Assembly: GCA_963735115.1 (NCBI GenBank)
Contig: CAVTJR010000001.1
Location: 930,001 to 994,000, forward strand
Origin: JAKACA01 sp963735115
Lineage (GTDB): Bacteria > Actinomycetota > Acidimicrobiia > Acidimicrobiales > Bog-793
Direction: 5' to 3'
Length of the DNA stretch: 64,000 nt
This document shows, one piece after another, positions 1-7,663 of the stretch. The translations under genes were made by a program, and so were the position numbers. How positions within the stretch are numbered: position 1 is the first letter of the stretch; every line of letters starts with the position of its first letter. Below the pieces are notes generated by a model that ran no database searches, was not told where the DNA came from, and was given only the letters and a program-made list of their open reading frames with translations.

Positions 1-56
1 ATGCGGCCTGCACGAAGCAGACCGCACCGACTTGACGTGGCCGAGGAGCGAACCGT

Positions 57-665
57 TTACGCAGCCTTGGCCTGCTCTGCGGTCCCAGTCACGCCCACGC
101 CAAGACCTTTCACGGCGTGCCGGCCGCTGGGGTGACGCTGGCGGTAGCCAGCCACCAGTCCGTCGACGCCGATCCAGCTCGACGTCCTCCACGTCGCCAG
201 GATCACGATGGCGAAGAGTGCGTAGAAGGCGCACACGCTCGCCGTGCCCGTCATGACGTAGGTGAAGAGCAGCAAGAGGCTGGCGATGGCGGCCGTCCGG
301 GTGAAGAACCCGAGCACGAGGCCACAGCCGATCGCGAACTCTCCGAAGGCGACAAGGACGGCGATCCAGCTGGCGTTCGGGACGACAAAGCTGTGCAGGA
401 AGCTCCCCCACCAGCTGTAGGCGGCCACACCGTGGCCCGCAAAGCCGGCCACGCCGGCGCCGTGGTTGTGGAGGAAGTAGCCGTTCTCGGCGCCAAACAG
501 CTTCGCCCAGCCTGCCTGCATCCACATGATGCCGAGCCAGACCCGCATGGCGAGCCAACCGACCGCCATGACCTTGGACCTGCCCAGCCACTCCAGCACG
601 TCCGGGGTGGTCCTCTTCGAGGGCTCGCCAATCAGTGCAATCGGTTGTGCAATCGGGTTGTTCAT
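57..665 (-). CDS. DoxX-family integral membrane protein
   Basis: Encodes about 202 residues of the DoxX/thiosulfate:quinone oxidoreductase large-subunit-like membrane family. Roughly four hydrophobic helices are visible: the WLAMRVWLGIMWMQAGW stretch, the FGEFAIGCGLVLGFF stretch, an ASLLLLFTYVMTG stretch and an AFYALFAIVILATW stretch. The conserved RxxLGxxWxxAGxxKL-like first helix supports the family. I chose the internal ATG at 665 because GGAAG lies just upstream; the open frame itself extends a little further. No partner redox gene is visible, so a specific substrate cannot be given. Members are linked to quinone or sulfur redox and oxidative stress, but the function here is inferred only at family level. 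Confidence 0.8.
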   Translation of the reverse strand: MNNPIAQPIALIGEPSKRTTPDVLEWLGRSKVMAVGWLAMRVWLGIMWMQAGWAKLFGAENGYFLHNHGAGVAGFAGHGVAAYSWWGSFLHSFVVPNASWIAVLVAFGEFAIGCGLVLGFFTRTAAIASLLLLFTYVMTGTASVCAFYALFAIVILATWRTSSWIGVDGLVAGYRQRHPSGRHAVKGLGVGVTGTAEQAKAA

Positions 666-931
666 CGGACTTCCTTCTTTCTGGTCGGGCTCCCGCCGAC
701 CTTGCACTCAGTCTGGGCGCCCGTGAGGTGCCATCCCCAGTGCCGAAAGTCCCACCTGCGAGGGCAAAAGACCCATCGCAAGGGCGCGGGACGCAGCGGA
801 AACGGCCGCGATCGGTCGCGATCAGGTGGCCGCTTGCGTGCCGGGCGTCCTGAAACCCAATCGGCGAAGGCCGCCGGTCGCCGTGCTGGCGCCCGAGAGG
901 TCGCCCGGCCGAGACGGCAGCTGACCCGAAA

Positions 932-1252
932 TCAGCGCTTGATCGCCTTCACCGCCGTGCCGTAGGCACACAGCTCGGTCCAGACGTCACCCATCTCGGA
1001 GGTGTCGAAGCGCATGGCCACGACGGCGTTCCCGCCCAGTTCGGCCGCTCGTTCGGCCATTCGCTGGATGACCTCTTGGCGGGAGGTCTCCAGGTTCTTC
1101 GTCATCCCTTTCAACTCGCCACCAAGGAGGGACTTGAAGCCCGCTCCCATCTGCGAGAAGGCGTTGCGCGATCGCACCGTCAGCCCGAAGACCTCCCCGA
1201 GTACGTCCGTGATCTCGTAACCAGGCAGGTCGTTCATCGTCGAGATGATCAT
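932..1252 (-). CDS. YbjQ/UPF0145 family protein
   Basis: A 106-residue protein matching the YbjQ (UPF0145, putative heavy-metal-binding) family. It begins with the ISTMNDLPGYEI stretch, has the typical GEVFGLTVRSRN segment, and ends with the AxxLGGNAVVAMRFDTSEMG core. Length is normal for the family, which forms pentameric rings in solved structures; its role is poorly known. The start has no Shine-Dalgarno sequence but has TAGCGT six bases upstream, so the mRNA is probably leaderless. It is divergent from the histidine phosphatase gene, with only 49 bases between starts. Confidence 0.85.
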   Translation of the reverse strand: MIISTMNDLPGYEITDVLGEVFGLTVRSRNAFSQMGAGFKSLLGGELKGMTKNLETSRQEVIQRMAERAAELGGNAVVAMRFDTSEMGDVWTELCAYGTAVKAIKR

Positions 1253-1258
1253 GGCTGA

Positions 1259-1264
1259 ACGCTA
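1259..1264 (-). promoter_or_regulatory. -10 box of ybjQ-like gene, leaderless start
   Basis: TAGCGT on the minus strand ends six bases before the ATG at 1252, so transcription should begin at or next to the start codon. No convincing -35 box is seen. Confidence 0.5.
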
Positions 1265-1289
1265 CAGCCGCCCTGCCTTTGGCGGGCCC

Positions 1290-1295
1290 TAGTCT
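1290..1295 (+). promoter_or_regulatory. -10 box of histidine phosphatase gene, leaderless start
   Basis: TAGTCT is followed by six bases and then the ATG at 1302. No Shine-Dalgarno sequence is present, which fits leaderless expression. Confidence 0.5.
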
Positions 1296-1301
1296 CCTCA
1301 G

Positions 1302-1982
1302 ATGGCCAACGATGAGCTAGAGGTTCCGGTGGGAGGACATCGGCAGGTTCGCTTCTCGGCCCCGGCGGAGGCAACCGAGATCGTGCTCGTGCGCCACGGG
1401 GAGACCATCGCGGCCGACCCCTCCAAGCCGTTCCCGCTCGTCGACGGTCACGGAGACCCCGAGCTGGCACCGCAAGGGATCGAGCAGGCGGAGCGTGTCG
1501 CCGGCCGGCTGGCAGGCACGAAGATCGACGCCATCTACGTCACGACACTTCGGCGGACGCTCGAGACGGCCGCTCCGCTGGCCGAACAGACGGGGCTGAT
1601 ACCCATTGTGGAACCCGACCTTCGCGAGATCCGGCTCGGGGAATGGGAGGGCGGGCTCTATCGCCACAAAGTCATGTCGCTCGACCCCGTGGCGGTGGAG
1701 ATGTTCGAGCGCGAACGCTGGGACGTCGTGCCTGGGGCAGAGTCGAACGAAGAGCTGGCTGCTCGCGTGCGGGCGGGCATCGAGCGGATCGCCCGCGACC
1801 AGCCCGGCGGCCGCGTCGTGGCGTTCTCGCACGGGGGCGCCATCGGGATGGTGCTCTCGATCGCCACCGGGTCGCGCCCCTTCGCCTTCGTCGCCGTCGA
1901 CAACGGGGGCATCTCGACGATCGTCGTGAGCGGTGACAAGTGGTTTCTTCGGAGCTTCAACGACGTGTGCCACCTCGAGTGA
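1302..1982 (+). CDS. Histidine phosphatase (phosphoglycerate mutase-like) family protein
   Basis: A 226-residue member of the histidine phosphatase superfamily. The catalytic LVRHGET motif lies near residue 30, and the second catalytic histidine is in the FSHGG motif near residue 177; the TLRRTLETA segment carries the usual conserved arginine. Family members remove phosphate from small metabolites or proteins through a phosphohistidine intermediate. The substrate cannot be told from sequence. The protein is cytosolic, with no signal peptide. The start is fixed by the -10 box six bases upstream. The exonuclease gene follows on the same strand after 57 bases but has its own -10 box. Confidence 0.85.
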   Translation: MANDELEVPVGGHRQVRFSAPAEATEIVLVRHGETIAADPSKPFPLVDGHGDPELAPQGIEQAERVAGRLAGTKIDAIYVTTLRRTLETAAPLAEQTGLIPIVEPDLREIRLGEWEGGLYRHKVMSLDPVAVEMFERERWDVVPGAESNEELAARVRAGIERIARDQPGGRVVAFSHGGAIGMVLSIATGSRPFAFVAVDNGGISTIVVSGDKWFLRSFNDVCHLE

Positions 1983-2027
1983 GCCGGCCGCCAGGCGAGC
2001 ATCCGCGGATGTGACACACCCTCCGCG

Positions 2028-2033
2028 TACCCT
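2028..2033 (+). promoter_or_regulatory. -10 box of exonuclease gene, leaderless start
   Basis: TACCCT followed by six bases and the ATG at 2040; no ribosome binding site is visible. Confidence 0.45.
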
Positions 2034-2039
2034 CAGCCC

Positions 2040-2825
2040 ATGGCCTGGTGCGACGGTCCCCTCCTTGGATTCGACCTCGAGACCACAGGGATCGACACCA
2101 CCCGGGACCTGCCCGTTCAGGTCGCCCTCGTCTGGACGACGGCAGACGGCGTCCTCAAGGCTGACACCTTCCTCGTCGATCCCGGGCGTGACATCCCGGC
2201 CGAGGCCATCGCCATCCACGGCATCACCACGGAACGGGCACGTTCAGAGGGATGCTCGCTCGGCGAGGCCGCACTGCGGATCCACGCCGCCATCCGGCGG
2301 GCAGCCGCCAGGAGGGTCCCGGTCGTGGCGATGAACGCCAGCTTTGACGTCACCATCGCCGAAGGCCTCTTCGCCTCCTTCGGCTTGCCCGCCCTCGCCT
2401 GGCACGCCCTGCTCGACCCGCTCGTGATCGACCGGCACGTCGACCGGGAGCGCACGGGCAAGCGCCGCCTCGACGCCCTCTGCGAGCACTACCACATCCG
2501 CCTGCAGCAGGCGCACGATGCCGGGGCGGACGCGGAAGCCGCCGTCGCCCTCACCCGCTGCATCGGGCGCCGTTACAGCGAGTGCGGTCAGCTGCACCCG
2601 GAAGTGCTGACGATCCGGCAAGCTGCCTGGCACGAGGAGTGGGCGTCGGCCTATGACGCCTCCTGTCGAAGCGAAGGTTTGCCTGGGCTCGAGGCGGACG
2701 AGTTCAGCTGGCCCTGCCGGCGAGCGTCCCTCGGCCCGTCCGCCATGACACCGGAGCTCGAGCGGGCGCGACGGCGGCACCCGACGTTGAGCTCGCGTCA
2801 CTTGAGTGCTCGCAGCGTCGCCTGA
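2040..2825 (+). CDS. DnaQ-like 3'-5' exonuclease
   Basis: A 261-residue DEDD-type exonuclease. ExoI is FDLETTG near residue 10 with the two metal-binding acids, ExoII is the MNASFDV segment near residue 100, and ExoIII is the HDAGADA segment, giving the HxAxxD pattern of DEDDh enzymes. All four acids and the histidine are present, so it should be active. The last 70 or so residues carry no recognisable domain. It resembles stand-alone polymerase III epsilon-like exonucleases of actinobacteria rather than the main proofreading subunit. Its role in repair or nucleic-acid turnover is inferred. Confidence 0.85.
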   Translation: MAWCDGPLLGFDLETTGIDTTRDLPVQVALVWTTADGVLKADTFLVDPGRDIPAEAIAIHGITTERARSEGCSLGEAALRIHAAIRRAAARRVPVVAMNASFDVTIAEGLFASFGLPALAWHALLDPLVIDRHVDRERTGKRRLDALCEHYHIRLQQAHDAGADAEAAVALTRCIGRRYSECGQLHPEVLTIRQAAWHEEWASAYDASCRSEGLPGLEADEFSWPCRRASLGPSAMTPELERARRRHPTLSSRHLSARSVA

Positions 2826-2872
2826 GCGTCGCCTGCCTCAGCTACTGGCCGTGGGTTGGCCGCGCACCACGG

Positions 2873-4249
2873 TCAGTCCCCCAATGAGTCGAGCACTAAG
2901 TCGATGTCGGCCTCCGACGAGCGAGGGTTGACGACGGCGATGCGGAGGACGACTTCTCCGTGGTGGGTCGTGGGCACGACGAACGCCTGCCCGGCTTCGA
3001 GAAGCCGCTTCGACCAGCCGTAGTACTCCTCCTCACCCCAGCCGAGGCGACGGAAGGCCACCACGGACAACATCGGTTCAGTCACCAACTCGAGGCAGGG
3101 GTGGTGCCGGACGCGGCTGGCGGCGTAGCGCGCCACCTCGAGCGTCCTCTCGATGGCCTCGGCGTATGCCCGTGTCCCGTAGGAGGCGAGCGAGAACCAG
3201 AACGGCAGGCCTCTCGCCCGTCTCGTGAGGTGGAGGGCATAGTCCGACGGGCTCCAGTCATCGCCGGTCCGCAGGGGCTCGAGGTAGCCGGCGTGTTGCA
3301 CATGGGCTGCTCGCGCCTTCTCCGGCTCCCGGTAGAGAAGGGCGGCGCAGTCGAAGGGCGCGAAGAGCCACTTGTGTGGGTCGACGACAAAGGAGTCCGC
3401 CTGCTCGATGCCGTCGTAGAGGTGACGGGTGCTCGCAGCCGCCATGGCGGCCCCGCCGTAGGCGCCGTCCACATGAGTCCAGAGGCCGTGGCGTTGCGCG
3501 ATGGCCACGATTCCCGCCAGGTCGTCGACGATCCCGAGGTTGGTGGTGCCCGCCGTCGCCACGACGGCAAACGGCCGCCGGCGGGCGCCTGAGCGGCGCT
3601 CGGCCGCCAAGGTCTCCTCCAGAGCCGGTCCGGTGAGCCTGCCGTGCTCGTCCGGTTCGATAGCGAGGAGATCGACGTCCATGGCGGCAGCGGTGCTCGA
3701 GATCGACGAGTGGGCTTCCGCGCTGGCCGCCACCGCCCAGCGCGCCGGCGGATCGGTTCCGGTGACGGCCAGGTCGTGACGGGCGCTGTGCCGGGCGGCG
3801 ATGAGGGCCGAGACGTTGCCGAGCGTTCCTCCTTGTACGAACACGCCGCCCGCCGAGGCGGGAAACCCGGCCAGATCAGCCAGCCAGCGCAGCGCCTGGT
3901 TTTCGGCGTAGACGGCGCCTGCCCCCTCCAGCCAGCTGCCCCCGTAGAGGGAGGAAGCGCTCACGACGAGGTCGAACAGCGTGCTCGCCGGAGTGGGCGC
4001 GCACGGAATGAAGGAGAAGTAGCGCGGGTGGTCGATGGAGATGCAGGCTGGGGCGAGCACCTCGGCGAAGACGCGCAGCGCCGCCGGCCCACCAATGCCG
4101 TCCGCCGTAATGGTTTCGCCGGCATCCACTTGCAGCTCCTGCAGCGGCCGTGGCCCGTCGAGGGGGACCGGGTCGAGGTGCAGTCGCTCCTTCGCGTAGG
4201 CGATCACGTCGGCCGACAGGGCCTCAGTGGCGTCGGTCCATTCGTGCAC
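2873..4249 (-). CDS. PLP-dependent amino-acid decarboxylase (group II)
   Basis: About 458 residues of the pyridoxal-dependent decarboxylase family that includes aromatic-L-amino-acid and diaminobutyrate decarboxylases. The PLP lysine lies in the DPHKWLF motif, the HVDGAYGG segment carries the cofactor-contacting aspartate, and the HPRYFSFIPCAPTP segment near the N-terminus forms the substrate pocket. Length is normal. The open frame begins at a TTG at 4276, but the in-frame GTG at 4249 is a better start because it removes overlap with the divergent aminotransferase. The substrate is not determinable; the family makes biogenic amines and CO2. It is not the same as the frameshifted glutamate decarboxylase at 45 kb. 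Confidence 0.85.
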   Translation of the reverse strand: MHEWTDATEALSADVIAYAKERLHLDPVPLDGPRPLQELQVDAGETITADGIGGPAALRVFAEVLAPACISIDHPRYFSFIPCAPTPASTLFDLVVSASSLYGGSWLEGAGAVYAENQALRWLADLAGFPASAGGVFVQGGTLGNVSALIAARHSARHDLAVTGTDPPARWAVAASAEAHSSISSTAAAMDVDLLAIEPDEHGRLTGPALEETLAAERRSGARRRPFAVVATAGTTNLGIVDDLAGIVAIAQRHGLWTHVDGAYGGAAMAAASTRHLYDGIEQADSFVVDPHKWLFAPFDCAALLYREPEKARAAHVQHAGYLEPLRTGDDWSPSDYALHLTRRARGLPFWFSLASYGTRAYAEAIERTLEVARYAASRVRHHPCLELVTEPMLSVVAFRRLGWGEEEYYGWSKRLLEAGQAFVVPTTHHGEVVLRIAVVNPRSSEADIDLVLDSLGD

Positions 4250-4307
4250 CGCCCTATCGTGCCTGTTTGTGGACAACTCGGCTGGACTTTCTGCCCGACC
4301 TGCGACG

Positions 4308-5483
4308 GTGACCGGAAAGCTCGCCCGCTCCGGTCGCCTGGCCGCCTACGGAACCACGGTGTTCGCGGAGATGTCGGCCCTGGCGGCCGTGCACGGCGCC
4401 ATCAACTTGGGGCAGGGCTTCCCTGACGCCGATGGCCCCGGCGTGCTCCTCGACGCCGCCGTCGAGGCCATTCGGCGGGGCGCCAACCAGTACCCGCCCG
4501 GTCGGGGGGTGCCTGAGCTCCTGCAGGCGATCGCCCGCCACGAGGAGCGGTGGTGGGCGCAGAGCTTCGATCCCGACAGCGAGATCCTTGTCACCGCCGG
4601 CGCCACGGAGGCGATCGCGGCGACGGTGCTCGCCCTCTGCGAAGCGGGCGACGAGGTGCTCACCTTCGAGCCCTATTACGACTCCTACGCGGCCACGATC
4701 GAGCTCTCCGGTGCGCGGCGGAGGGTGGTGTCGCTGCGATCGCCCGAATGGAGCTTTGACGCCGAGGAGCTCGCCGGCGCCGTCACGCCCGCAACGAGGC
4801 TCATCCTGCTCAACTCGCCACACAACCCGACGGGCAAGGTGTTCTCCTTGCGGGAGCTCGAGTTGGTCGCCCGGTTGTGTGTCGAGCACGACCTCATCGC
4901 CGTGACCGACGAGGTGTACGAGCACCTCGTCTTCGACGGCGTTCACGTCCCGCTCGGGAGCTTGCCGGGGATGCGTGAGCGCACCCTCAAGATCTCGAGT
5001 GCCGGCAAGACCTTCTCGGCCACCGGCTGGAAGATCGGTTGGGTGATCGGTCCAGCCCGCCTCGTCGAATCTGTCCGCGCCGTCAAGCAATTCCTGACCT
5101 TCGCCAGCGGCACGCCCTTCCAGTACGCCGTCGCCGCCGCCCTCACCTTGGGGGACGACTACTTCGCGACGGCCACCGCGACGCTGCGGGGGCGACGTGA
5201 TCGGCTCTGTGACGGGCTGGCGGCTCTCGGCTGGAGCCTCGCCCGGCCGCAGGCGACCTACTTTGCCGTCGTTGACATCCGGCAGTTCGGTGAAGAGGAC
5301 GGCCGATCCTTCTGCCGAGCTCTCGTGGCCGACCCCGGCGTGGCGGCCATCCCGACCGAGGTCTTCTACGACGACAAGGAAGCCGGTCGGCCGCTCGTGC
5401 GCTTTGCCTTCTGCAAGCAGGCCGAAGTCATCGACGAAGCCGTGCGCCGACTCGCCGCCGTCTCTCTCAAGCTTGAACGCTGA
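4308..5483 (+). CDS. Class I/II PLP-dependent aminotransferase
   Basis: About 391 residues of the fold-type I aminotransferase family. The NLGQGFPD opening, the LNSPHNPTGKVF segment, the TDEVYEHLVFDG segment and the SSAGKTFSATGWKIGW motif with the Schiff-base lysine are all intact. This arrangement is typical of the methionine/kynurenine/N-succinyldiaminopimelate aminotransferase group, so exact specificity is open. The GTG at 4308 is preferred: conserved similarity begins just after it and it leaves 58 bases to the divergent decarboxylase. No good ribosome binding site is seen. Its 3' end overlaps the convergent pterin dehydratase gene by 17 bases. Confidence 0.85.
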   Translation: MTGKLARSGRLAAYGTTVFAEMSALAAVHGAINLGQGFPDADGPGVLLDAAVEAIRRGANQYPPGRGVPELLQAIARHEERWWAQSFDPDSEILVTAGATEAIAATVLALCEAGDEVLTFEPYYDSYAATIELSGARRRVVSLRSPEWSFDAEELAGAVTPATRLILLNSPHNPTGKVFSLRELELVARLCVEHDLIAVTDEVYEHLVFDGVHVPLGSLPGMRERTLKISSAGKTFSATGWKIGWVIGPARLVESVRAVKQFLTFASGTPFQYAVAAALTLGDDYFATATATLRGRRDRLCDGLAALGWSLARPQATYFAVVDIRQFGEEDGRSFCRALVADPGVAAIPTEVFYDDKEAGRPLVRFAFCKQAEVIDEAVRRLAAVSLKLER

Positions 5484-5772
5484 GACCGGCGGCGACCTCG
5501 TCCATGAAGCGTGCGAGGGTGAGATCCCGTTCCGTCACCCCGCCGGTGTCGTGGCTGGTGAGACGAACCTCGACCTTGGCATAGACGTTTGCCCACTCCG
5601 GGTGGTGGTTCATGCTCTCGGCCTTTAGGGCTGCTGCCGTCATGAAGGCGAACGCCTTGGGGAAGCTCTCAAAGACGAACTGCTTTGTGATGGCAGCTTC
5701 CCCCGCCTCCACCGACCAGTCATCGAGAGCAGCGGCCGCCGTGGCGAGGGCGGCGCCTGCGAGGGCACCCAT
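5467..5772 (-). CDS. Pterin-4-alpha-carbinolamine dehydratase
   Basis: A 101-residue protein of the PCD/DCoH family, which dehydrates 4a-hydroxytetrahydrobiopterin and so recycles the cofactor of aromatic amino-acid hydroxylases. The MNHHPEW motif (two histidines then the tryptophan) and the later DLTLARFMDE segment are the family signature. Length is normal. No pterin-dependent hydroxylase gene is in the window, so the partner is unknown; in many bacteria the gene stands alone. TACGAT lies nine bases upstream of the ATG, a possible leaderless promoter. It overlaps the convergent aminotransferase by 17 bases. Confidence 0.9.
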   Translation of the reverse strand: MGALAGAALATAAAALDDWSVEAGEAAITKQFVFESFPKAFAFMTAAALKAESMNHHPEWANVYAKVEVRLTSHDTGGVTERDLTLARFMDEVAAGLSVQA

Positions 5773-5864
5773 ATGACGGCGATCGTAGCGAGGCCGGGGA
5801 TGGGTGCCTCGCCGGCTCGGCTCCGTCCCTACCCGCCTCGAGCGCCCGGCCGGCGCCTCTGTGC

Positions 5865-6245
5865 TCAGTTGGAGAGCAGATCGATGGCATCGGCCGCCAC
5901 GGCCCAGCGGCCCTTTTGGGTGGCGGAGGCGGCTCGCTCGAGGAGCCCGTCGAGGTACACCGTCATGCTGACGAGCGAAGTCTTGGTGTCGCCTGCACGC
6001 AGGGGAACCGGCTCACTCCGGCGGTCGAGCCCGGCGACCTCGAGCAGGGCGCCCCGCAGCATGAGCACACCGGTCCACGCCTCGTCGATCCCAACCGACG
6101 TCCGTCGCATCCAGGCGCTGAGGCCGAAGGAGAGGGTCAGGGCACCGTGGGCGAGGTCTTCGGCTTCGAAGTCGGCCACACCGTGAGCGAGCGCCGTGGC
6201 GAACTGCACCGACCGTCTCACTTCGCGCTCTCTCGTCTCGGCCAC
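5865..6245 (-). CDS. Conserved hypothetical protein
   Basis: A 126-residue protein that I do not recognise. It is soluble, with no signal peptide or membrane helix, and largely helical by composition. The internal GTG at 6245 is preceded by AAAGGAGGTGAC, an excellent ribosome binding site, while the open frame's upstream ATG has none, so the shorter form is the likely gene. The middle holds a LSAWMRRTSVG segment and an acidic EAWTGVLMLRGALLEVAG helix. It is transcribed away from ku, with 264 bases between the starts. Confidence 0.6.
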   Translation of the reverse strand: MAETREREVRRSVQFATALAHGVADFEAEDLAHGALTLSFGLSAWMRRTSVGIDEAWTGVLMLRGALLEVAGLDRRSEPVPLRAGDTKTSLVSMTVYLDGLLERAASATQKGRWAVAADAIDLLSN

Positions 6246-6509
6246 GTCACCTCCTTTCACGGACTCATCAGGCAATTGTGCCGAAGGGCTGTGTCAAGGT
6301 GGTGGATACCTCGAACGACCCGGGCGGGCGAGCCGTCCGGCGAGCGCTTCCAAGCGCTGGCTACGCCGGCCGCGTGGTGGAACGGTTGCCTCCGGAGCCC
6401 GGCGGGCGGTCGGTTCGGATCGTTCCAACTGCCTCCTCGGAGCCCTGCCCTGGTCAAAGCCTCGAAATCGTGCTTTACTTTCTGAGCCTGGAAATGAGGG
6501 GGAGTGCCC
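6246..6509. other. Divergent intergenic region upstream of ku
   Basis: No gene is seen. TACTTT at 6476-6481 could be the -10 box for ku, giving a short leader, but the -35 region is poor. A GAGGGGGA ribosome binding site at about 6496-6503 serves the ku start. Confidence 0.4.
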
Positions 6510-7589
6510 ATGGCGCGGCCTATCTGGACCGGAGCACTGAGCTTTGGCCTCGTCAACGTGCCGGTGGGTGTTTACTCAGCCACCGACGACAAGACGATTC
6601 ACTTCAACCAACTCGAGCGCGGCACGTCGGACCGCGTTCGCAACAAGCGCGTCAACGAGCGCACAGGCGAGGAGGTCCCTTACGAGGCCATCGTGAAGGG
6701 CTACGACCTCGGGGGCGGTCGATACGTCGTCATCGAGCCGGAGGAGCTCGACGCCGTGGAGCCGGGACGCTCCCGCAACATCGAGATCACTGACTTCGTC
6801 GATCTCGACGAAATCGACCCCGTCTACTACAAGTCCACGTACTACCTCGCACCCCAAGGTCCGGGCGCCGAGCGCGCGTATGCCCTGCTGCGCCAGGCGA
6901 TGTCCGAGACGAACAAGGTCGGCATCGCCACCTTCGTCATGAGGGGCAAGGAGCACCTCGTGGCGATCCGACCGGACGAACGTGTGCTGGCACTCGAGAC
7001 CATGTACTTCCCCGACGAGGTGCGCGACCCGGTGACAGAGCTGGGCACGCTGCCCGACGCGGATGTCACCTTCGAGGGTCGCGAGCTCGACACCGCCAAG
7101 CTGCTCGTCGACTCCATGACCACCGAGTGGCAACCGGACGCCTACCGGGACACCTACCGGGAGGCCGTCGAGGACCTCATCGAACGGAAGAGCCGCGGCG
7201 AGGTCGTGACCGCGAGTGGTCCGGTGCCGGAGCCGGCGCCGGTCATCGACCTCATGGACGCCCTGCGAGCCAGTGTGGAGGCCGCCCGGCTCAAGCGGAC
7301 CGCCGTCGCCGCCGCCTCCACGGCGGCGGAGGCGAGCGACCCCGACCACACCGCGGCGCTCTCCGCCAAGAGGTCGGCGCGCCGGCCTGCCGTCGGTACG
7401 GTCCCGGCTCCGCCCTCCAACGAAACCCGCCCCTCGAAGGCCGAGCTGCTCGAGCGGGCAGCCGAGCTAGGCATCGCCGGACGGTCGAAGATGAGCCGGG
7501 AAGAGCTCGAGGAAGCCGTCACCACCGGTGAGGGCGAACGAGAGCGGGCAAGAGCGGGCGCCCCGGCGAAGCGCCGCAAGGCGTCCTGA
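6510..7589 (+). CDS. ku: Non-homologous end-joining protein Ku
   Basis: A 359-residue bacterial Ku that would bind DNA ends as a homodimer and recruit LigD. The ARPIWTGALSFGLVNVPV opening, the KGYDLGGGRYVVIEPEEL segment and the DPVYYKSTYYLAP segment are hallmark Ku core motifs. After the core (about residue 255) comes an alanine-rich linker, then a basic C-terminus containing a KAELLERAAELGI helix like a SAP/Rho-N DNA-binding module. The ATG at 6510 has GAGGGGGA six bases upstream. A LigD-type ligase lies about 48 kb away at 55.7 kb, so the pair is unlinked. Confidence 0.95.
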   Translation: MARPIWTGALSFGLVNVPVGVYSATDDKTIHFNQLERGTSDRVRNKRVNERTGEEVPYEAIVKGYDLGGGRYVVIEPEELDAVEPGRSRNIEITDFVDLDEIDPVYYKSTYYLAPQGPGAERAYALLRQAMSETNKVGIATFVMRGKEHLVAIRPDERVLALETMYFPDEVRDPVTELGTLPDADVTFEGRELDTAKLLVDSMTTEWQPDAYRDTYREAVEDLIERKSRGEVVTASGPVPEPAPVIDLMDALRASVEAARLKRTAVAAASTAAEASDPDHTAALSAKRSARRPAVGTVPAPPSNETRPSKAELLERAAELGIAGRSKMSREELEEAVTTGEGERERARAGAPAKRRKAS

Positions 7590-7663
7590 CAGCGCCGGTG
7601 CCGGGCTGACGGCGCCCACGGAGGTACGCACGAGGGGATCAACTCGAAAACGCAGACCGGCCC

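Noticed and set aside
117..965. Open frame opposite the DoxX gene
   Set aside because: It overlaps the better-supported DoxX gene and has no recognisable domain.
4268..4276. A perfect DnaA box (TGTGGACAA) between the decarboxylase and the aminotransferase
   Set aside because: Single and far from the origin region; one exact 9-base match can occur by chance.
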